Notes: generated by a model not told the origin, from the letters alone. A DNA stretch of 44,209 bases from JAMCTM01 sp023473545 (GCA_023473545.1 JAMCXO010000013.1:1-44209); one strand, 5' to 3'. Positions 23,547 through 33,251 are shown, counted from the first letter of the stretch. Program-made: numbers and translations.

Positions 23547-25499
23547 CTAAATATCCAGCGTTGCCATTTTGGCATTGCTTTGAATAAAATGTTTTCTCGG
23601 CGGAACCTCCTGACCCATAAGCATGGTAAAGACCGCGTCCGCTTCCTCCGCGTCCTCGATTGCTATCTGTTTCAAAATCCTGTTGACCGGATTCATGGTT
23701 GTTTCCCAGAGCTGGTCCGGGTTCATTTCTCCCAGCCCTTTATATCTTTGTATGTTTATATTGGTTTTTTTACCCGCCTCTATATTTTTAATCGCATTTT
23801 CCTTTTCTTCTTCCGTATAGGCGTAGCTGATATTTTTCCCGGATTGGATTTTATAAAGCGGCGGCTGGGCTATATAAAGATAGCCCTGTTTAATAATCTC
23901 CGGCAAATGCCTGTAAAAAAAAGTCAGAACCAGGGTTTCGATATGTTCTCCATCCACGTCCGCGTCTGTCATGATAATTATTCGATGGTATCTGAGTTTT
24001 TCAAGGTTTATGCTCTCCCCTATTCCCATGCCAAGAGCGATTATTAGGTTTTTAAGTCCTTCAAATTCAATTATCTTATCAAGCCGCGCGCGTTCGGTGT
24101 TTAAGATTTTTCCGCCAAACGGCAGTATTGCCTGGAATTTTCTGTCCCGTCCCATCTTAGCGCTGCCGCCTGCCGAATCCCCTTCCACTATATATAGTTC
24201 CGAAACTTTCGGATCTTTTTCCTGGCAGTCCGCCAGTTTTCCGGGAAGAGAGGAGCCTTCCAGTGCCCCTTTTCTTAAGATTGCCTCTTTGGCCGCCTTT
24301 GCCGCCAGTCTCGCCTTTGCCGCAAGATACACCTTTTCCAGTATTTTTCTTGCTTCCGATGGATTTTCTTCAAAATACATAGAGAGTCCGTCTTTGACAA
24401 CCTGCATGACGATAGGCTGTATTTCCGAGTTTCCCAATTTCCCTTTTGTCTGTCCTTCAAACTGAATTTTATCCTGGGGCATTTTAACAAACACGACCGC
24501 GGTTAATCCTTCTTTTGTATCATCCCCTGTTATTCCGTCATCGTCTTTAAAGCTGCCGATTTTCTTGCCGTAGTCATTGATTGCCCGGGTTAGCGCCATT
24601 CGGAATCCTGTCAAATGCGTTCCTCCATTAATAGTATTAATGACGTTGACGTAGCTTTCCACGTTTTCCGCGTAGGTGTTGGTGTACTGCAGCGCGACTT
24701 CCACCTCTATCTCTTTTTCCTGCCTATTTATGTAAATAGGTTTATGAAGCGGATTTTTGGTTTCATCAATTTTTTCAACCAGTGAGGTTATTCCTCCTTC
24801 AAAATAATAATTAATTTCCTTAATCTCTTCTTTTCTTAAATCAATAAGATGGAAATAAAGTTTTGGGATAAGATATGCCCTTTCGCGGATCGCTTTTTTA
24901 ACCGTCTCAAAGTCAAAATCTATGGTGGAAAAAATTTCAGCATCAGGCAGAAAGGTTACGGTTGTGCCGGTTTTGGAGGAGAGGGCATATGGTGTTTGGG
25001 AACTGGCTAAATCCATTTCCTTTACCTGGGTTTTCGGCAGGCCCCTTTCGTATTCCTGGCGGTATATCCTGCCGTTTCTTTTTACCTCGACCCATAGCCA
25101 TTTTGAAAGGGCATTTACGACCGAGCTCCCAACGCCATGAAGCCCGCCGGATATTTTATAGGCGGACCCGCCGAATTTTCCCCCGGCGTGAAGCTTTGTC
25201 ATAACTATCTCAAGGGCGGATTTTTTAAACTGGGGCATGATGTCAACCGGAATGCCTCTTCCGTCATCAATAACCGTTGCACTGCCGTCCTTGTTGATAA
25301 AAATCCAAACATTTTTGGCAAATCCGGCCAAACCCTCGTCCACCGCGTTATCTATAATCTCGCGCAGGGCTTCATGTAAACCAATGACATCGGTTGATCC
25401 GATATACATTGCCGGCCGTTTCCTGACCGGTTCAAGTCCTTCCAGAACCTGTATGTGGGCTGCCGAATAGTCCGAGGATTGGGTTTTGTTCTCTGCCAT
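23547..25499 (-). CDS. gyrB: DNA gyrase subunit B
   Basis: A 650-residue gyrase ATPase subunit. The GHKL ATP site is visible in VRKRPAMYIGS, IIDNAVDE, DDGRGIPV and ISGGLHGVGSSVVNALS; the TOPRIM domain has VEGDSAGGSAKMGRDR and MTDADVDGEHI; the C-terminus has RYKGLGEMNPDQLWETTMNP. Length matches the short (about 640-residue) form. On the minus strand a -10 (TAATAT, 25508-25513) lies eight bases before the ATG with TTGCCT 18 bases further upstream, so the mRNA should have almost no leader. It heads the gyrB-ppa-gyrA-folD operon. Confidence 0.97.
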   Translation of the reverse strand: MAENKTQSSDYSAAHIQVLEGLEPVRKRPAMYIGSTDVIGLHEALREIIDNAVDEGLAGFAKNVWIFINKDGSATVIDDGRGIPVDIMPQFKKSALEIVMTKLHAGGKFGGSAYKISGGLHGVGSSVVNALSKWLWVEVKRNGRIYRQEYERGLPKTQVKEMDLASSQTPYALSSKTGTTVTFLPDAEIFSTIDFDFETVKKAIRERAYLIPKLYFHLIDLRKEEIKEINYYFEGGITSLVEKIDETKNPLHKPIYINRQEKEIEVEVALQYTNTYAENVESYVNVINTINGGTHLTGFRMALTRAINDYGKKIGSFKDDDGITGDDTKEGLTAVVFVKMPQDKIQFEGQTKGKLGNSEIQPIVMQVVKDGLSMYFEENPSEARKILEKVYLAAKARLAAKAAKEAILRKGALEGSSLPGKLADCQEKDPKVSELYIVEGDSAGGSAKMGRDRKFQAILPFGGKILNTERARLDKIIEFEGLKNLIIALGMGIGESINLEKLRYHRIIIMTDADVDGEHIETLVLTFFYRHLPEIIKQGYLYIAQPPLYKIQSGKNISYAYTEEEKENAIKNIEAGKKTNINIQRYKGLGEMNPDQLWETTMNPVNRILKQIAIEDAEEADAVFTMLMGQEVPPRKHFIQSNAKMATLDI

Positions 25500-25507
25500 A
25501 AAAAGCT

Positions 25508-25537
25508 ATATTATCATAATAACAAATACTTAGGCAA
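25508..25537 (-). promoter_or_regulatory. Promoter of the gyrB-ppa-gyrA-folD operon
   Basis: On the minus strand TTGCCT (25532-25537), 18 bases, TAATAT (25508-25513), then eight bases to the gyrB ATG. Confidence 0.45.
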
Positions 25538-25563
25538 TTTTCTATAGAAGTTTTTGAGAGATT

Positions 25564-26220
25564 CTATGAGATTTTGAGAAGGAAGTGTTCAATGGCCAGC
25601 CTGGGGTTAACATTGGTTGTTTTGATTAGGGTATAGATCTTCTGTCCCTCGGGCAGTATCATTTTGGCGAAATTCGTCTCTCTGTTTTTGATGAGTTCCG
25701 TTTCCGCTTCTTTTATCACCTGTTCAACAAAAATAAGCGCTGTTTCTTTGGTTTTTCCATTATCCTGGGCTAATTTCAGTTTTTTGTTAATATCCGCTGA
25801 TAATACCGTATTCAGCTTTTCTTCAAACCCCTGTCCTTTTTCTTCCGATAATCTTTTTCGCTCGTCTCTGATTCTTACAACCTCGCATCTTGACACAACC
25901 GTCGGCAGCAGATTTTCAAGACTTTCGGCCAAAAGAACTATAAACGCGCTGTCGGGGGGCTCCTCAAGTGTTTTAAGAAGGGCGTTTTGAGCCTCGATTG
26001 TCAGAAGATCGGCATTTTCTATAACAACTATTTTTTTGTTTCCTTTGCCCGGGGTAAGAAAAATTGTTTCTTTAATTCTTCTTGCCTCTCCTATTCCGAT
26101 AGAGCTCTCCCCCACTATTTTTGATACCTCAAACCTTGAAATCCCGTATTTTTCTCGGATTTTTTCTATATATTTTTGGCTTTTTTCTTTGCTGTTTGCG
26201 GCAATAAGGATACTCTTCAT
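25564..26220 (-). CDS. holB: DNA polymerase III delta-prime-like subunit
   Basis: A 218-residue AAA+ clamp-loader-like protein. It has the conserved KGNKKIVVIENADLL (Walker B-like), NALLKTLEEPP and the arginine-finger motif VVSRCEVVRI that delta-prime subunits share. A Walker A P-loop is absent, as is usual for delta-prime. It is shorter than E. coli HolB (334 residues), lacking most of the C-terminal collar, a size seen in other reduced genomes. It is transcribed away from pilB; on the minus strand TATACT lies ten bases before the ATG, so it too would have a very short leader. Confidence 0.82.
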   Translation of the reverse strand: MKSILIAANSKEKSQKYIEKIREKYGISRFEVSKIVGESSIGIGEARRIKETIFLTPGKGNKKIVVIENADLLTIEAQNALLKTLEEPPDSAFIVLLAESLENLLPTVVSRCEVVRIRDERKRLSEEKGQGFEEKLNTVLSADINKKLKLAQDNGKTKETALIFVEQVIKEAETELIKNRETNFAKMILPEGQKIYTLIKTTNVNPRLAIEHFLLKIS

Positions 26221-26225
26221 CTTCC

Positions 26226-26254
26226 TTGACAGTATAGTCTATTTTACGTATTAT
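26226..26254 (+). promoter_or_regulatory. Promoter of the pilB-pilT-pilC operon
   Basis: TTGACA (26226-26231), exactly 17 bases, TATTAT (26249-26254), then seven bases to the pilB ATG. The predicted start site is at or one base before the ATG, so the transcript is leaderless. Confidence 0.75.
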
Positions 26255-26261
26255 TTAAATA

Positions 26262-28019
26262 ATGCCTACTGCTTACGCCAATAGCATTTCCCCTTCCGCG
26301 GCCGGGTCAGGCACGGAGGGTCCTAAGACTATTCTCGACATTCTTTTGTCGGAAAATTTAATAACCTCAGAAAAGTACCAGGAAATAAAGGTAAAAAGCA
26401 TCAATGAGGAGAAGCCCTTGGATCAGATACTGGAATCGCAGAATATTGTTCCGGAGGAAAAAATAGTTGAGGCAAAAGCCAGGCTTTTGGGAATACCGTT
26501 TATTTCCTTATCCAACGCGACCTTTAATCCGCAGGCCTTAAGCTATGTGCCAAGAGCCGTTGCCGAGCGTTTTTCCATTATCCCCTTTTTCTTTGATGAA
26601 CGCACCGGCACGCTGTTTCTGGCCATGAGCAATCCCGTTGATCTTGAGGCAGCCTCTTTTGTTAAACAAAGAACAGGTCTAAACGTTAAAACCTTTGCCG
26701 CCTCAAAATCGGATGTGGAATCGGCCATTTTTAAGGAGTACAGGCAGGAATTGGTCGGAGAAGTGGGGGCGGCCCTAAAAGAAACGGAAAACGTTACCCC
26801 TTCGGTAAAGACAATCAAAAGCAGTAATATCGCCCAAATTATTAAAGAAGCGCCTATCGCCAAGATTGTTTCAACCATACTGGAGTATGCTGTTACAAGC
26901 AGGGCCTCCGATGTGCATATAGAGCCTTTAGAAGACAGGGTAAGGGTTAGATACAGAATAGACGGTATCCTTTATGACAGGCTTAGTCTTCCCAGGGTAG
27001 TTCAGGAGTCTCTTGTCTCCAGGATAAAAATTCTATCCCAGTTAAAAATTGACGAGCATAGAATCCCCCAGGATGGAAGATTTAATTTTAAATTCGGGAG
27101 GGAGGAGGTTGACCTTCGTATCTCTATTCTGCCTACCGTGTATGGGGAAAAAATAGTCATGAGGCTTCTTAGAAAATCAGGAGGAGTTCCCACCCTGGCG
27201 GAGTTGGGATTGGAAGGGCCCAGTCTTAAAAATCTGGAAACCGCTATTCTTAGACCCCACGGCATTATTATAGTCTGCGGACCAACAGGGTCGGGTAAAA
27301 CAACCACCCTTTACTCGGTCCTTTTTAGACTGAATACAACCAGGGTTAATATTATGTCGCTTGAAGACCCCGTGGAATACCAGATTCCGGGGGTTAATCA
27401 GGTTCAGATAAACCCGAATGTCGGGCTGACGTTCGCAACAGGGCTTAGGGCGTTTCTGCGTCAGGATCCAAACATTATTCTGGTTGGGGAAATACGCGAT
27501 AAGGAAACAACCGAACTATCCCTGCAGGCCGCCCTAACAGGGCATTTGGTCTTTTCAACCCTTCACACCTCAAACGCGGCCGGGGCGCTTCCCCGTCTTC
27601 TGGATTTGGGAGCCGAAAGTTTTCTTTTGGCATCAACCATGAATGCCTTAGTCGGACAAAGAATTGTCCGCAAGACATGCTCATTCTGTAAAATTGCCTA
27701 CTCCCCGCCCCCGGCCATCCTCGAAGAGGTCAAAAGCACCCTGGGTAGCCTTTTGCCGGACCCGACCGATTTAAAGTTTTATAAAGGCAAGGGGTGTTCC
27801 CAGTGCGAGAATTTAGGCTATATGGGCAGGATTGGTATTTTTGAGGTATTGCCTGTTAGCGAGCGAATTGCTAGACTTGTACTTGAACATCCGGATAGTG
27901 ATACAATAGAAAAAGAGGCAATAGAGGAAGGAATGATTACGATGAAAAGGGACGGATACCTAAAAGTACTTAAGGGATTAACAACCATCGAGGAGGTAAT
28001 AAGGGTTGCCCAGGAGTAA
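26262..28019 (+). CDS. pilB: Type IV pilus extension ATPase PilB
   Basis: A 585-residue hexameric secretion ATPase that powers pilus assembly. The N-terminal MshE/GspE-N domain (about residues 25-160) is followed by the ATPase: Walker A GPTGSGKTTT at about 340-349, Asp box DVHIEP, Walker B in ILVGEIRDKET, His box LVFSTLHTSNAAG, and a zinc-binding pair (CSFC and CSQC) near 475-520, a feature of PilB/GspE that PilT lacks. It acts at the cytoplasmic face with PilC and the PilM/N/O proteins encoded downstream. pilT starts two bases after its stop. Confidence 0.95.
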   Translation: MPTAYANSISPSAAGSGTEGPKTILDILLSENLITSEKYQEIKVKSINEEKPLDQILESQNIVPEEKIVEAKARLLGIPFISLSNATFNPQALSYVPRAVAERFSIIPFFFDERTGTLFLAMSNPVDLEAASFVKQRTGLNVKTFAASKSDVESAIFKEYRQELVGEVGAALKETENVTPSVKTIKSSNIAQIIKEAPIAKIVSTILEYAVTSRASDVHIEPLEDRVRVRYRIDGILYDRLSLPRVVQESLVSRIKILSQLKIDEHRIPQDGRFNFKFGREEVDLRISILPTVYGEKIVMRLLRKSGGVPTLAELGLEGPSLKNLETAILRPHGIIIVCGPTGSGKTTTLYSVLFRLNTTRVNIMSLEDPVEYQIPGVNQVQINPNVGLTFATGLRAFLRQDPNIILVGEIRDKETTELSLQAALTGHLVFSTLHTSNAAGALPRLLDLGAESFLLASTMNALVGQRIVRKTCSFCKIAYSPPPAILEEVKSTLGSLLPDPTDLKFYKGKGCSQCENLGYMGRIGIFEVLPVSERIARLVLEHPDSDTIEKEAIEEGMITMKRDGYLKVLKGLTTIEEVIRVAQE

Positions 28020-28021
28020 AT

Positions 28022-29083
28022 ATGAATATTCAGGATCTTTTAAGCTTAACAATTAAAAATAACGCTTCGGATCTTCATTTGCTTTCCTCTGTTCCGCCGG
28101 TTCTTCGCATAGACGGTTCCCTTTCGTATATAGGCAACCTGTCCCCCCTGACGGTCCGGGACATAGAGGCGATGGTTTTTTCCATTATTACTCCTGAGCA
28201 AAAAGAACTTCTGTCAACCAACAAGGAACTGGATTTTTCGGTTGGGTTTAGTCTTAATGAAACAACAGGCCGTTTTAGGGTCAACGCCTACTTTGAAAAG
28301 GGGTCTCTGGCTGTTGCCTTTCGTTTTCTCTCCTCAAGCATAAGGACGCTGGAGGAGTTAAAACTGCCAAAAGTGCTCCACAGCTTTGCCTCTTTAAAGC
28401 AGGGCTTGGTTTTAGTCGCGGGACCCACCGGTCATGGCAAGTCAACCACCCTTGCCTCAATCATTAACGAGATTAATTTAAACAAGGCCTCCCATATCTT
28501 AACCATCGAAGATCCGGTGGAGTATGTTTATCCAAAAGGGAAAAGCATAGTTTCCCAAAGAGAGCTTAGCATTGATACCCATTCGTGGGCGATGGCCCTT
28601 AGATCCGCGTTAAGGGAGGATCCTGATGTTGTTTTGGTTGGCGAGATGCGGGATCCCGAAACCATGGAGGCGGCCATCACCATCGCGGAGACAGGACATG
28701 TGGTCTTTTCAACCCTTCACACCAACTCCGCTTCGCAAAGCATAGACAGAATTGTCGGGGTTTTTCCTCCTTACCAGCAGCCCCAGATTAGAATTCAGTT
28801 AGCCGCCACTTTAAAGGGCATTGTTTCTCAGCGTCTGATGCCCCAGATAGCAGGCGGAAGGGTGCCGGCGGTTGAGGTTTTGGTCGGCACACCGGCTGTT
28901 GCCAGCAATATCAGAGACGGAAAAACCCATTTAATAGATTCTATTATTCAAACATCGCAGGACGCGGGCATGATTACCCTGGAATCAAGCCTTGCCTCTT
29001 TGGTTTTGGCAGGATCCATAACCTTGGAAATGGCAAGATCTTACGCTCTCCATCAAGAGGAACTCCTTAGAATGGTCGGTTAA
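28022..29083 (+). CDS. pilT: Type IV pilus retraction ATPase PilT
   Basis: A 353-residue PilT-type ATPase that depolymerises pili for twitching movement or DNA uptake. It begins with the short PAS-like N-domain (DLLSLTIKNNASDLHL), then Walker A GPTGHGKSTT at about 133-142 (His in place of the usual Ser), Walker B VVLVGEMRDPETM, and the AIRNLIREGK-like region is replaced by AVASNIRDGKTHLIDS. The zinc pair of PilB is absent. Two bases separate it from pilC. The presence of PilT implies pili that can retract. Confidence 0.94.
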   Translation: MNIQDLLSLTIKNNASDLHLLSSVPPVLRIDGSLSYIGNLSPLTVRDIEAMVFSIITPEQKELLSTNKELDFSVGFSLNETTGRFRVNAYFEKGSLAVAFRFLSSSIRTLEELKLPKVLHSFASLKQGLVLVAGPTGHGKSTTLASIINEINLNKASHILTIEDPVEYVYPKGKSIVSQRELSIDTHSWAMALRSALREDPDVVLVGEMRDPETMEAAITIAETGHVVFSTLHTNSASQSIDRIVGVFPPYQQPQIRIQLAATLKGIVSQRLMPQIAGGRVPAVEVLVGTPAVASNIRDGKTHLIDSIIQTSQDAGMITLESSLASLVLAGSITLEMARSYALHQEELLRMVG

Positions 29084-29085
29084 TT

Positions 29086-30294
29086 ATGAGGTACTCGTAT
29101 AAGGGAGTGACAAAAGACCAGAAAACAATTCAAGGCATAGTTGACGCGCAAAACAGGGAAGAGGCGGCGCTTTCCCTTAGGACCAGAGATATTCTCCCGA
29201 TCAGAATTGACGCGAAAGAAGAAGAAAAATGGGAAAAGTATCTTCCTTTTTTTAAAAAGAGGGTAGGGTTTTCAGAGGTTGTTTTTTTCACGAGGCAGCT
29301 TTCTTCGATGATCGGATCCGGTCTGACCCTGATGGATTCTCTGCGTATTCTTAAAGAACAGGTTACGGGCGAGGCGATGATAGCCATGATTAACGGCATA
29401 ATCAATGACGTGGAAAACGGAAAACCGTTTTCCGCCTCAATCGCCCAATACAAGGATGTTTTTTCTCCCATTTATGTTTCGCTTATTAAGGCGGCGGAGG
29501 TTTCCGGTCTTTTAGACAAGGTGCTTAAGAGGCTGGCGGACAATCTGGAAAAACAGCAGAAATTAAGAACCACCGTTAAGGCGGCCCTGATGTATCCGGC
29601 AATCGTTGTGATCGGCATGATAGTGGTGATGGCGATTATGATGATTTTTGTTATTCCCCAGCTGTCGGTGCTTTATAACAGTTTGAACGTTACCCTTCCC
29701 CTGCCCACCCTAATCGTGGTTAGCATTTCGACCTTCGCGATAAACTTCTGGCCAATTGTCTTGGGCACGATAGCCCTTGTTATTTTTGCCTATAAAAGAT
29801 GGAGGGCCACAGAAGGAGGGCTCTATATAATTGACAATTTTCTTTTAAGGATTCCCATTTTCGGAGAAATCACAAGGGATTCCATACTAACCGAATTTTC
29901 AAGAACCTTTGGGCTTTTGGTTGGCAGCGGAACATTGGTTGTTGACGCCTTAAATCAGGTTTCAAACACCACCGGCAACGTGCACTATAAAAACGCGATC
30001 CTCAATGTTTCAAGAAGGGTTGAAAAAGGGGTGAGCGTTGGGGATGCGATGAGTGCCTATCCCCTTTTCCCCCCGATTCTTGTCCAGATGGCAAAAATAG
30101 GAGAAGAGACAGGAAAACTTGACGAGTCGCTTCTTAAAGTGTCTGAGTATTTTGAAAGAGAGCTTGACCAAAGGGTAAAAACCCTGACAACCGCCATGGA
30201 GCCTTTTATTCTGGTTGTTTTGGGGATAGGCGTCGCGTTTTTGATCATTTCCATAATAACGCCTATTTATAGTATTATGTCTTCAATCAAATGA
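29086..30294 (+). CDS. pilC: Type IV pilus inner-membrane platform protein PilC
   Basis: A 402-residue polytopic membrane protein of the PilC/GspF family, the platform on which PilB and PilT act. Two GspF domains are visible (about 70-190 and 270-395), with the conserved FTRQLSSMIGSGLTLMDSLRIL in the first and TFGLLVGSGTLVVDAL in the second; transmembrane helices lie near 165-190, 205-230 and 375-398. Length equals the family norm. It ends the pilB-pilT-pilC group; an 80-base gap to the pilin gene holds no convincing promoter. Confidence 0.94.
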   Translation: MRYSYKGVTKDQKTIQGIVDAQNREEAALSLRTRDILPIRIDAKEEEKWEKYLPFFKKRVGFSEVVFFTRQLSSMIGSGLTLMDSLRILKEQVTGEAMIAMINGIINDVENGKPFSASIAQYKDVFSPIYVSLIKAAEVSGLLDKVLKRLADNLEKQQKLRTTVKAALMYPAIVVIGMIVVMAIMMIFVIPQLSVLYNSLNVTLPLPTLIVVSISTFAINFWPIVLGTIALVIFAYKRWRATEGGLYIIDNFLLRIPIFGEITRDSILTEFSRTFGLLVGSGTLVVDALNQVSNTTGNVHYKNAILNVSRRVEKGVSVGDAMSAYPLFPPILVQMAKIGEETGKLDESLLKVSEYFERELDQRVKTLTTAMEPFILVVLGIGVAFLIISIITPIYSIMSSIK

Positions 30295-30374
30295 AGGCTT
30301 AAGTAAAAAACTTATAGGATATTGACAAGTAAAAAAAAATATGGTTTGCTATTTATAGGCAGAATTTATTTTAA

Positions 30375-31142
30375 ATGAAAATAGTTTCTAAAACCCGAAA
30401 ACATCTTTTTCTCTCCAAGGGCTTCACCTTAATTGAACTTTTAATCGTCATCGCCATCTTGGGTATTTTGGCAACCGCTGTCCTTTCGGCCATAAACCCT
30501 GTCGAGCAGATCAACAGGGGTAGAGACACGGGAACCCAATCTGACGCGGAGCAGCTTCTAAACGCTATTCAAAGATTTGATGCCAGTAAGGGGTATCTGC
30601 CGTGGCAGACTGGGGCGAGTGATTCCATATTAGGCACCGGGTCTGGATGTTCAAGCAGCTCCTGCACAGGCTTTACAGGTATTGTCGGCGGCGGTACGCC
30701 AGCCTATGATCCGGCTAATTCAACATCTCCTACGGCTCCAACTTTCGCAAGCGGCTACGCAAGCGCTTGGACAGTTGACGGAGTTGCTTTTGATAGCACC
30801 GCAACGGTGGGAGGGGTTGGAAGCAGCGTATTGGATGTGTTGGGTTCGGGTACAGGAGGGGAACAAGAGCTCTTGAACTCTTTTTTGCAGAGGATTACGG
30901 CGCCTGGATATAACACACTGTATGTTTTCAATGATGGAGCGACAGGAGCTTCTACCTATGTGTGTTTTGTTCCTCAATCAAGTTCCTTTAAACAAGCGGC
31001 TCTAACAAGATGGAACGGGGGAACCAGTTGCGGCGGGTCTACGTGCACAACCAAGGGGGTTCCCACGGACTTAACCTCACAGGGAACGTTGTTGCTCGGC
31101 TCAGGTAGCGACAATAAAAATGCCCTCGATTGTCTTCCGTAA
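30375..31142 (+). CDS. Type IV pilin (major pilin candidate)
   Basis: A 255-residue prepilin. A basic 16-residue leader ends at Gly16, and the mature protein starts FTLIELLIVIAILGILATAV with Glu5 in place, the class III signal that PilD cleaves and methylates. The mature domain is long and rich in Gly, Ser and Thr, with two Cys pairs (GSGCSSSSC and TSCGGSTC) that may form disulphides. It follows pilC, the usual place of the major pilin gene, but the longer length also fits a minor pilin. The next gene is on the other strand, so the pilus operon is interrupted here. Confidence 0.85.
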   Translation: MKIVSKTRKHLFLSKGFTLIELLIVIAILGILATAVLSAINPVEQINRGRDTGTQSDAEQLLNAIQRFDASKGYLPWQTGASDSILGTGSGCSSSSCTGFTGIVGGGTPAYDPANSTSPTAPTFASGYASAWTVDGVAFDSTATVGGVGSSVLDVLGSGTGGEQELLNSFLQRITAPGYNTLYVFNDGATGASTYVCFVPQSSSFKQAALTRWNGGTSCGGSTCTTKGVPTDLTSQGTLLLGSGSDNKNALDCLP

Positions 31143-31173
31143 GCACGTTTTTCCTCCCCGAGTTCTGTCCTTG

Positions 31174-31821
31174 TTATTTCCTTTTTGGCATAAACCGCAG
31201 GTAGAGAATGAATCCTGTTAAAATAATAAGGGGTATGATAAGCAGGATAAAATAACCGTGATGTCCGTGAAGCAATTTCAGTATCCTTGGTCCGAGCCTC
31301 TGCCCAAGAGAAAGATAAAAAAGAATCCAGAAGACAACGGAAACAAAAGTGCTTAGAATAAATGTTCGGTATCTAACCTCTGACATACCCGAGAAAATAG
31401 TGATCGGAATCCGAAAGCCCGGTATATGGCGGCCGAATATGATCACCCACACACCGTATTTTCTAAATTTTCCCTCGACAGTTAACAGTTTTTTCTCATT
31501 CAGATGAAGGTATTTCCCGAATTTTAAAACAATGGCCTGTCCATAGACCGCGGACAAATAATACAGGATTGAGGCGCCGATCACCACAGATAAAAGCAGC
31601 AGGGCAAAGGCAAGGGCGTAGGAAATCGCTCCTTTTGAAACAAGATAGCCGGCATAGGCTATATCAATATCCCCGGGAATGGGCAGGGGAACACCCGCTT
31701 CTTCCAGAAGAAGCGCGAGCATTGGGGCGAATATACCGTTATGAACGATAAATGCCCCCAGCCAGTCAGTGAAGGGGTCAATCTGGTTAAGTTCAAAAAA
31801 CGGGAAAAAATGATTAAACAT
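31174..31821 (-). CDS. DedA family membrane protein
   Basis: A 215-residue protein with about five or six hydrophobic segments and the DedA/SNARE-associated hallmarks: EEAGVPLPIPGD (residues 40-51) and FGRHIPGFRIPITIFSG (about 128-144). DedA proteins act as lipid scramblases/transporters, for example recycling undecaprenyl phosphate. Its stop is 30 bases from that of the pilin gene (convergent). On the minus strand TAAAAT lies 12 bases before the ATG. It is one of three non-pilus genes that split the pilus locus. Confidence 0.88.
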   Translation of the reverse strand: MFNHFFPFFELNQIDPFTDWLGAFIVHNGIFAPMLALLLEEAGVPLPIPGDIDIAYAGYLVSKGAISYALAFALLLLSVVIGASILYYLSAVYGQAIVLKFGKYLHLNEKKLLTVEGKFRKYGVWVIIFGRHIPGFRIPITIFSGMSEVRYRTFILSTFVSVVFWILFYLSLGQRLGPRILKLLHGHHGYFILLIIPLIILTGFILYLRFMPKRK

Positions 31822-31887
31822 AACAGGCCGCAGATTTTATTCCTTATTAAAGCAGGTTTTATATAGTTTTGTCAAAAAAGACAAAGA

Positions 31888-33177
31888 CTAAAAGCGTAAC
31901 TCCCCTAGCCACTTCCAAAGTGGGATAAAATTAAGTGTTATATCCTCTGTGGTTGTTTCTTTTTCAATGTCCCAGGTTATAACTTTTCCAGATGAGAGAT
32001 GAAGTGATCTGGCGGCTTTTATTAAAGCCTTGGTTTCTCTCTCCGGCATATCCGGAAGCGTTTCCGCGAAGGTAACTTGAATAAGTTCCTCAACGGATTT
32101 GTTGTTCGTAACAACAAAATCCACCTCATTGCCGAAGTAATCTTTCCAGTAAGTTGTCTCATATCGTGGATCCCACACCGCACGTATATGTAATTTTTGA
32201 AAAACCGCTTGCTCTATCAAATGGCCGAGGTTTTCCGACAATCTAGTACTAAACTGCGAAGTAAAGTAATTGTCTATTAAGTAAGACTTTTTAACTGTTT
32301 GAATCCTTTCTCTAACACTTCCCGAGAATACTTCTACTCTTGAATGAAAATATGACCAGTCCAACCATTGCATGTAACGAATAACAGTTGCCTTGCTTAT
32401 GGTATGCCCCATACTCTTTAATGAGTTGGCCAGCTTTGAGTAGGTATAACTTATGGTATTTGGCAAAAGCCTGAGTAGGTCTGAAAATGCTTCTTTATTC
32501 CTTAAGTTGTACCTTTCTACTATATCCCGATCAACAAAGGAGGAGAAATAATCTGAGAGAATCAACGGGCGTAGTCCCTCATCTGCCAAGACTATCTCTG
32601 GCAGGCCTCCAAAGGTAAGATATTCTCTGAGCAGGTTGAGTATCTGAGCATGAATTAAACTGTTTTTATCTATTTCTCTAAATCGCAAAAATTCGTTCCA
32701 ATTGAGCGGAAATACAGGAACTGTTATGGTTTGACCACGCAGCTCTGTTGGAATCTCTCGTGAGGAAAGTTTCGAAGATGAACCCGATAAAATAAGTCGG
32801 TGTTTAGTGGTTTCATTTATTCGACGGGCCCAGGTGCTCCAATCTGGAATTTCTTGTATTTCATCCATCAAAATCACAAATGGTTCATTTCCTTTAAGCT
32901 CCACTATTGTCTCTATCAGGCGACTAAGCGTTTCTGTCTTCTTTGGCACTCTTTCGTCCTCAAAGTTTATATAGACGCATTTTTCTTTGCCATGCTTTTG
33001 AGCGAAATCCAAAAGCGTGAAGGTCTTCCCTGCCCTTCTGAATCCCACTACTGATATTATTTTCTTGACGTTAGGATCAAAATACGACATTAGGCTAACG
33101 TCTCTGGGTTTTATTGCCGGCAATGGGTCGCTCCACCATTTTTTGAGTAAATCATTCAAAACTTGTTTCATATTCAT
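31888..33177 (-). CDS. AAA ATPase with DUF4143-type C-terminal domain
   Basis: A 429-residue ATPase of the archaeal/bacterial AAA_14-DUF4143 group. The N-terminal AAA domain has Walker A GFRRAGKT near residue 46, Walker B in FVILMDEIQEI and the sensor LILSGSSS; the C-terminal half ends with a nuclease-like core, GNEVDFVV followed by an ELIQVT strand, as in restriction-endonuclease folds. Members are widespread in mobile and CPR genomes; function is unknown, though a toxin, defence or genome-maintenance role is suggested. The start is ATG 33177; the frame could extend five codons to a TTG. A divergent promoter region separates it from the DUF433 gene. Confidence 0.8.
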   Translation of the reverse strand: MNMKQVLNDLLKKWWSDPLPAIKPRDVSLMSYFDPNVKKIISVVGFRRAGKTFTLLDFAQKHGKEKCVYINFEDERVPKKTETLSRLIETIVELKGNEPFVILMDEIQEIPDWSTWARRINETTKHRLILSGSSSKLSSREIPTELRGQTITVPVFPLNWNEFLRFREIDKNSLIHAQILNLLREYLTFGGLPEIVLADEGLRPLILSDYFSSFVDRDIVERYNLRNKEAFSDLLRLLPNTISYTYSKLANSLKSMGHTISKATVIRYMQWLDWSYFHSRVEVFSGSVRERIQTVKKSYLIDNYFTSQFSTRLSENLGHLIEQAVFQKLHIRAVWDPRYETTYWKDYFGNEVDFVVTNNKSVEELIQVTFAETLPDMPERETKALIKAARSLHLSSGKVITWDIEKETTTEDITLNFIPLWKWLGELRF

Positions 33178-33206
33178 CTTTCTATGATACAATATTAGCT
33201 AAGATT

Positions 33207-33241
33207 GTTTTATAATATCATCATTATACAACAGTTGTCAA
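33207..33241. promoter_or_regulatory. Palindrome-rich divergent control region
   Basis: GTTTTATAAT (33207-33216) and ATTATACAAC (33223-33232) form an inverted repeat with one mismatch around six bases. It is followed by two overlapping short palindromes (ACAACAGTTGT, GTTGTCAAC). On the minus strand TTGACA (33236-33241), 18 bases, TATTAT (33212-33217) makes a promoter for the ATPase gene. The repeats are suitable operator sites. Confidence 0.5.
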
Positions 33242-33251
33242 CTTCGATTGT

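Noticed and set aside
30322..30355. TTGACA and TATTTA before the pilin gene as a promoter
   Set aside because: The spacer is 22 bases, too long for a sigma-70 promoter; an extended -10 (TGC before TATTTA) alone is too weak to call.
33207..33232. Possible dif site for the Xer recombinase
   Set aside because: The 10-6-10 inverted repeat has the right size, but the inner arm bases do not match the ATAA/TTAT pattern next to a six-base centre, and an operator role between divergent promoters is simpler.
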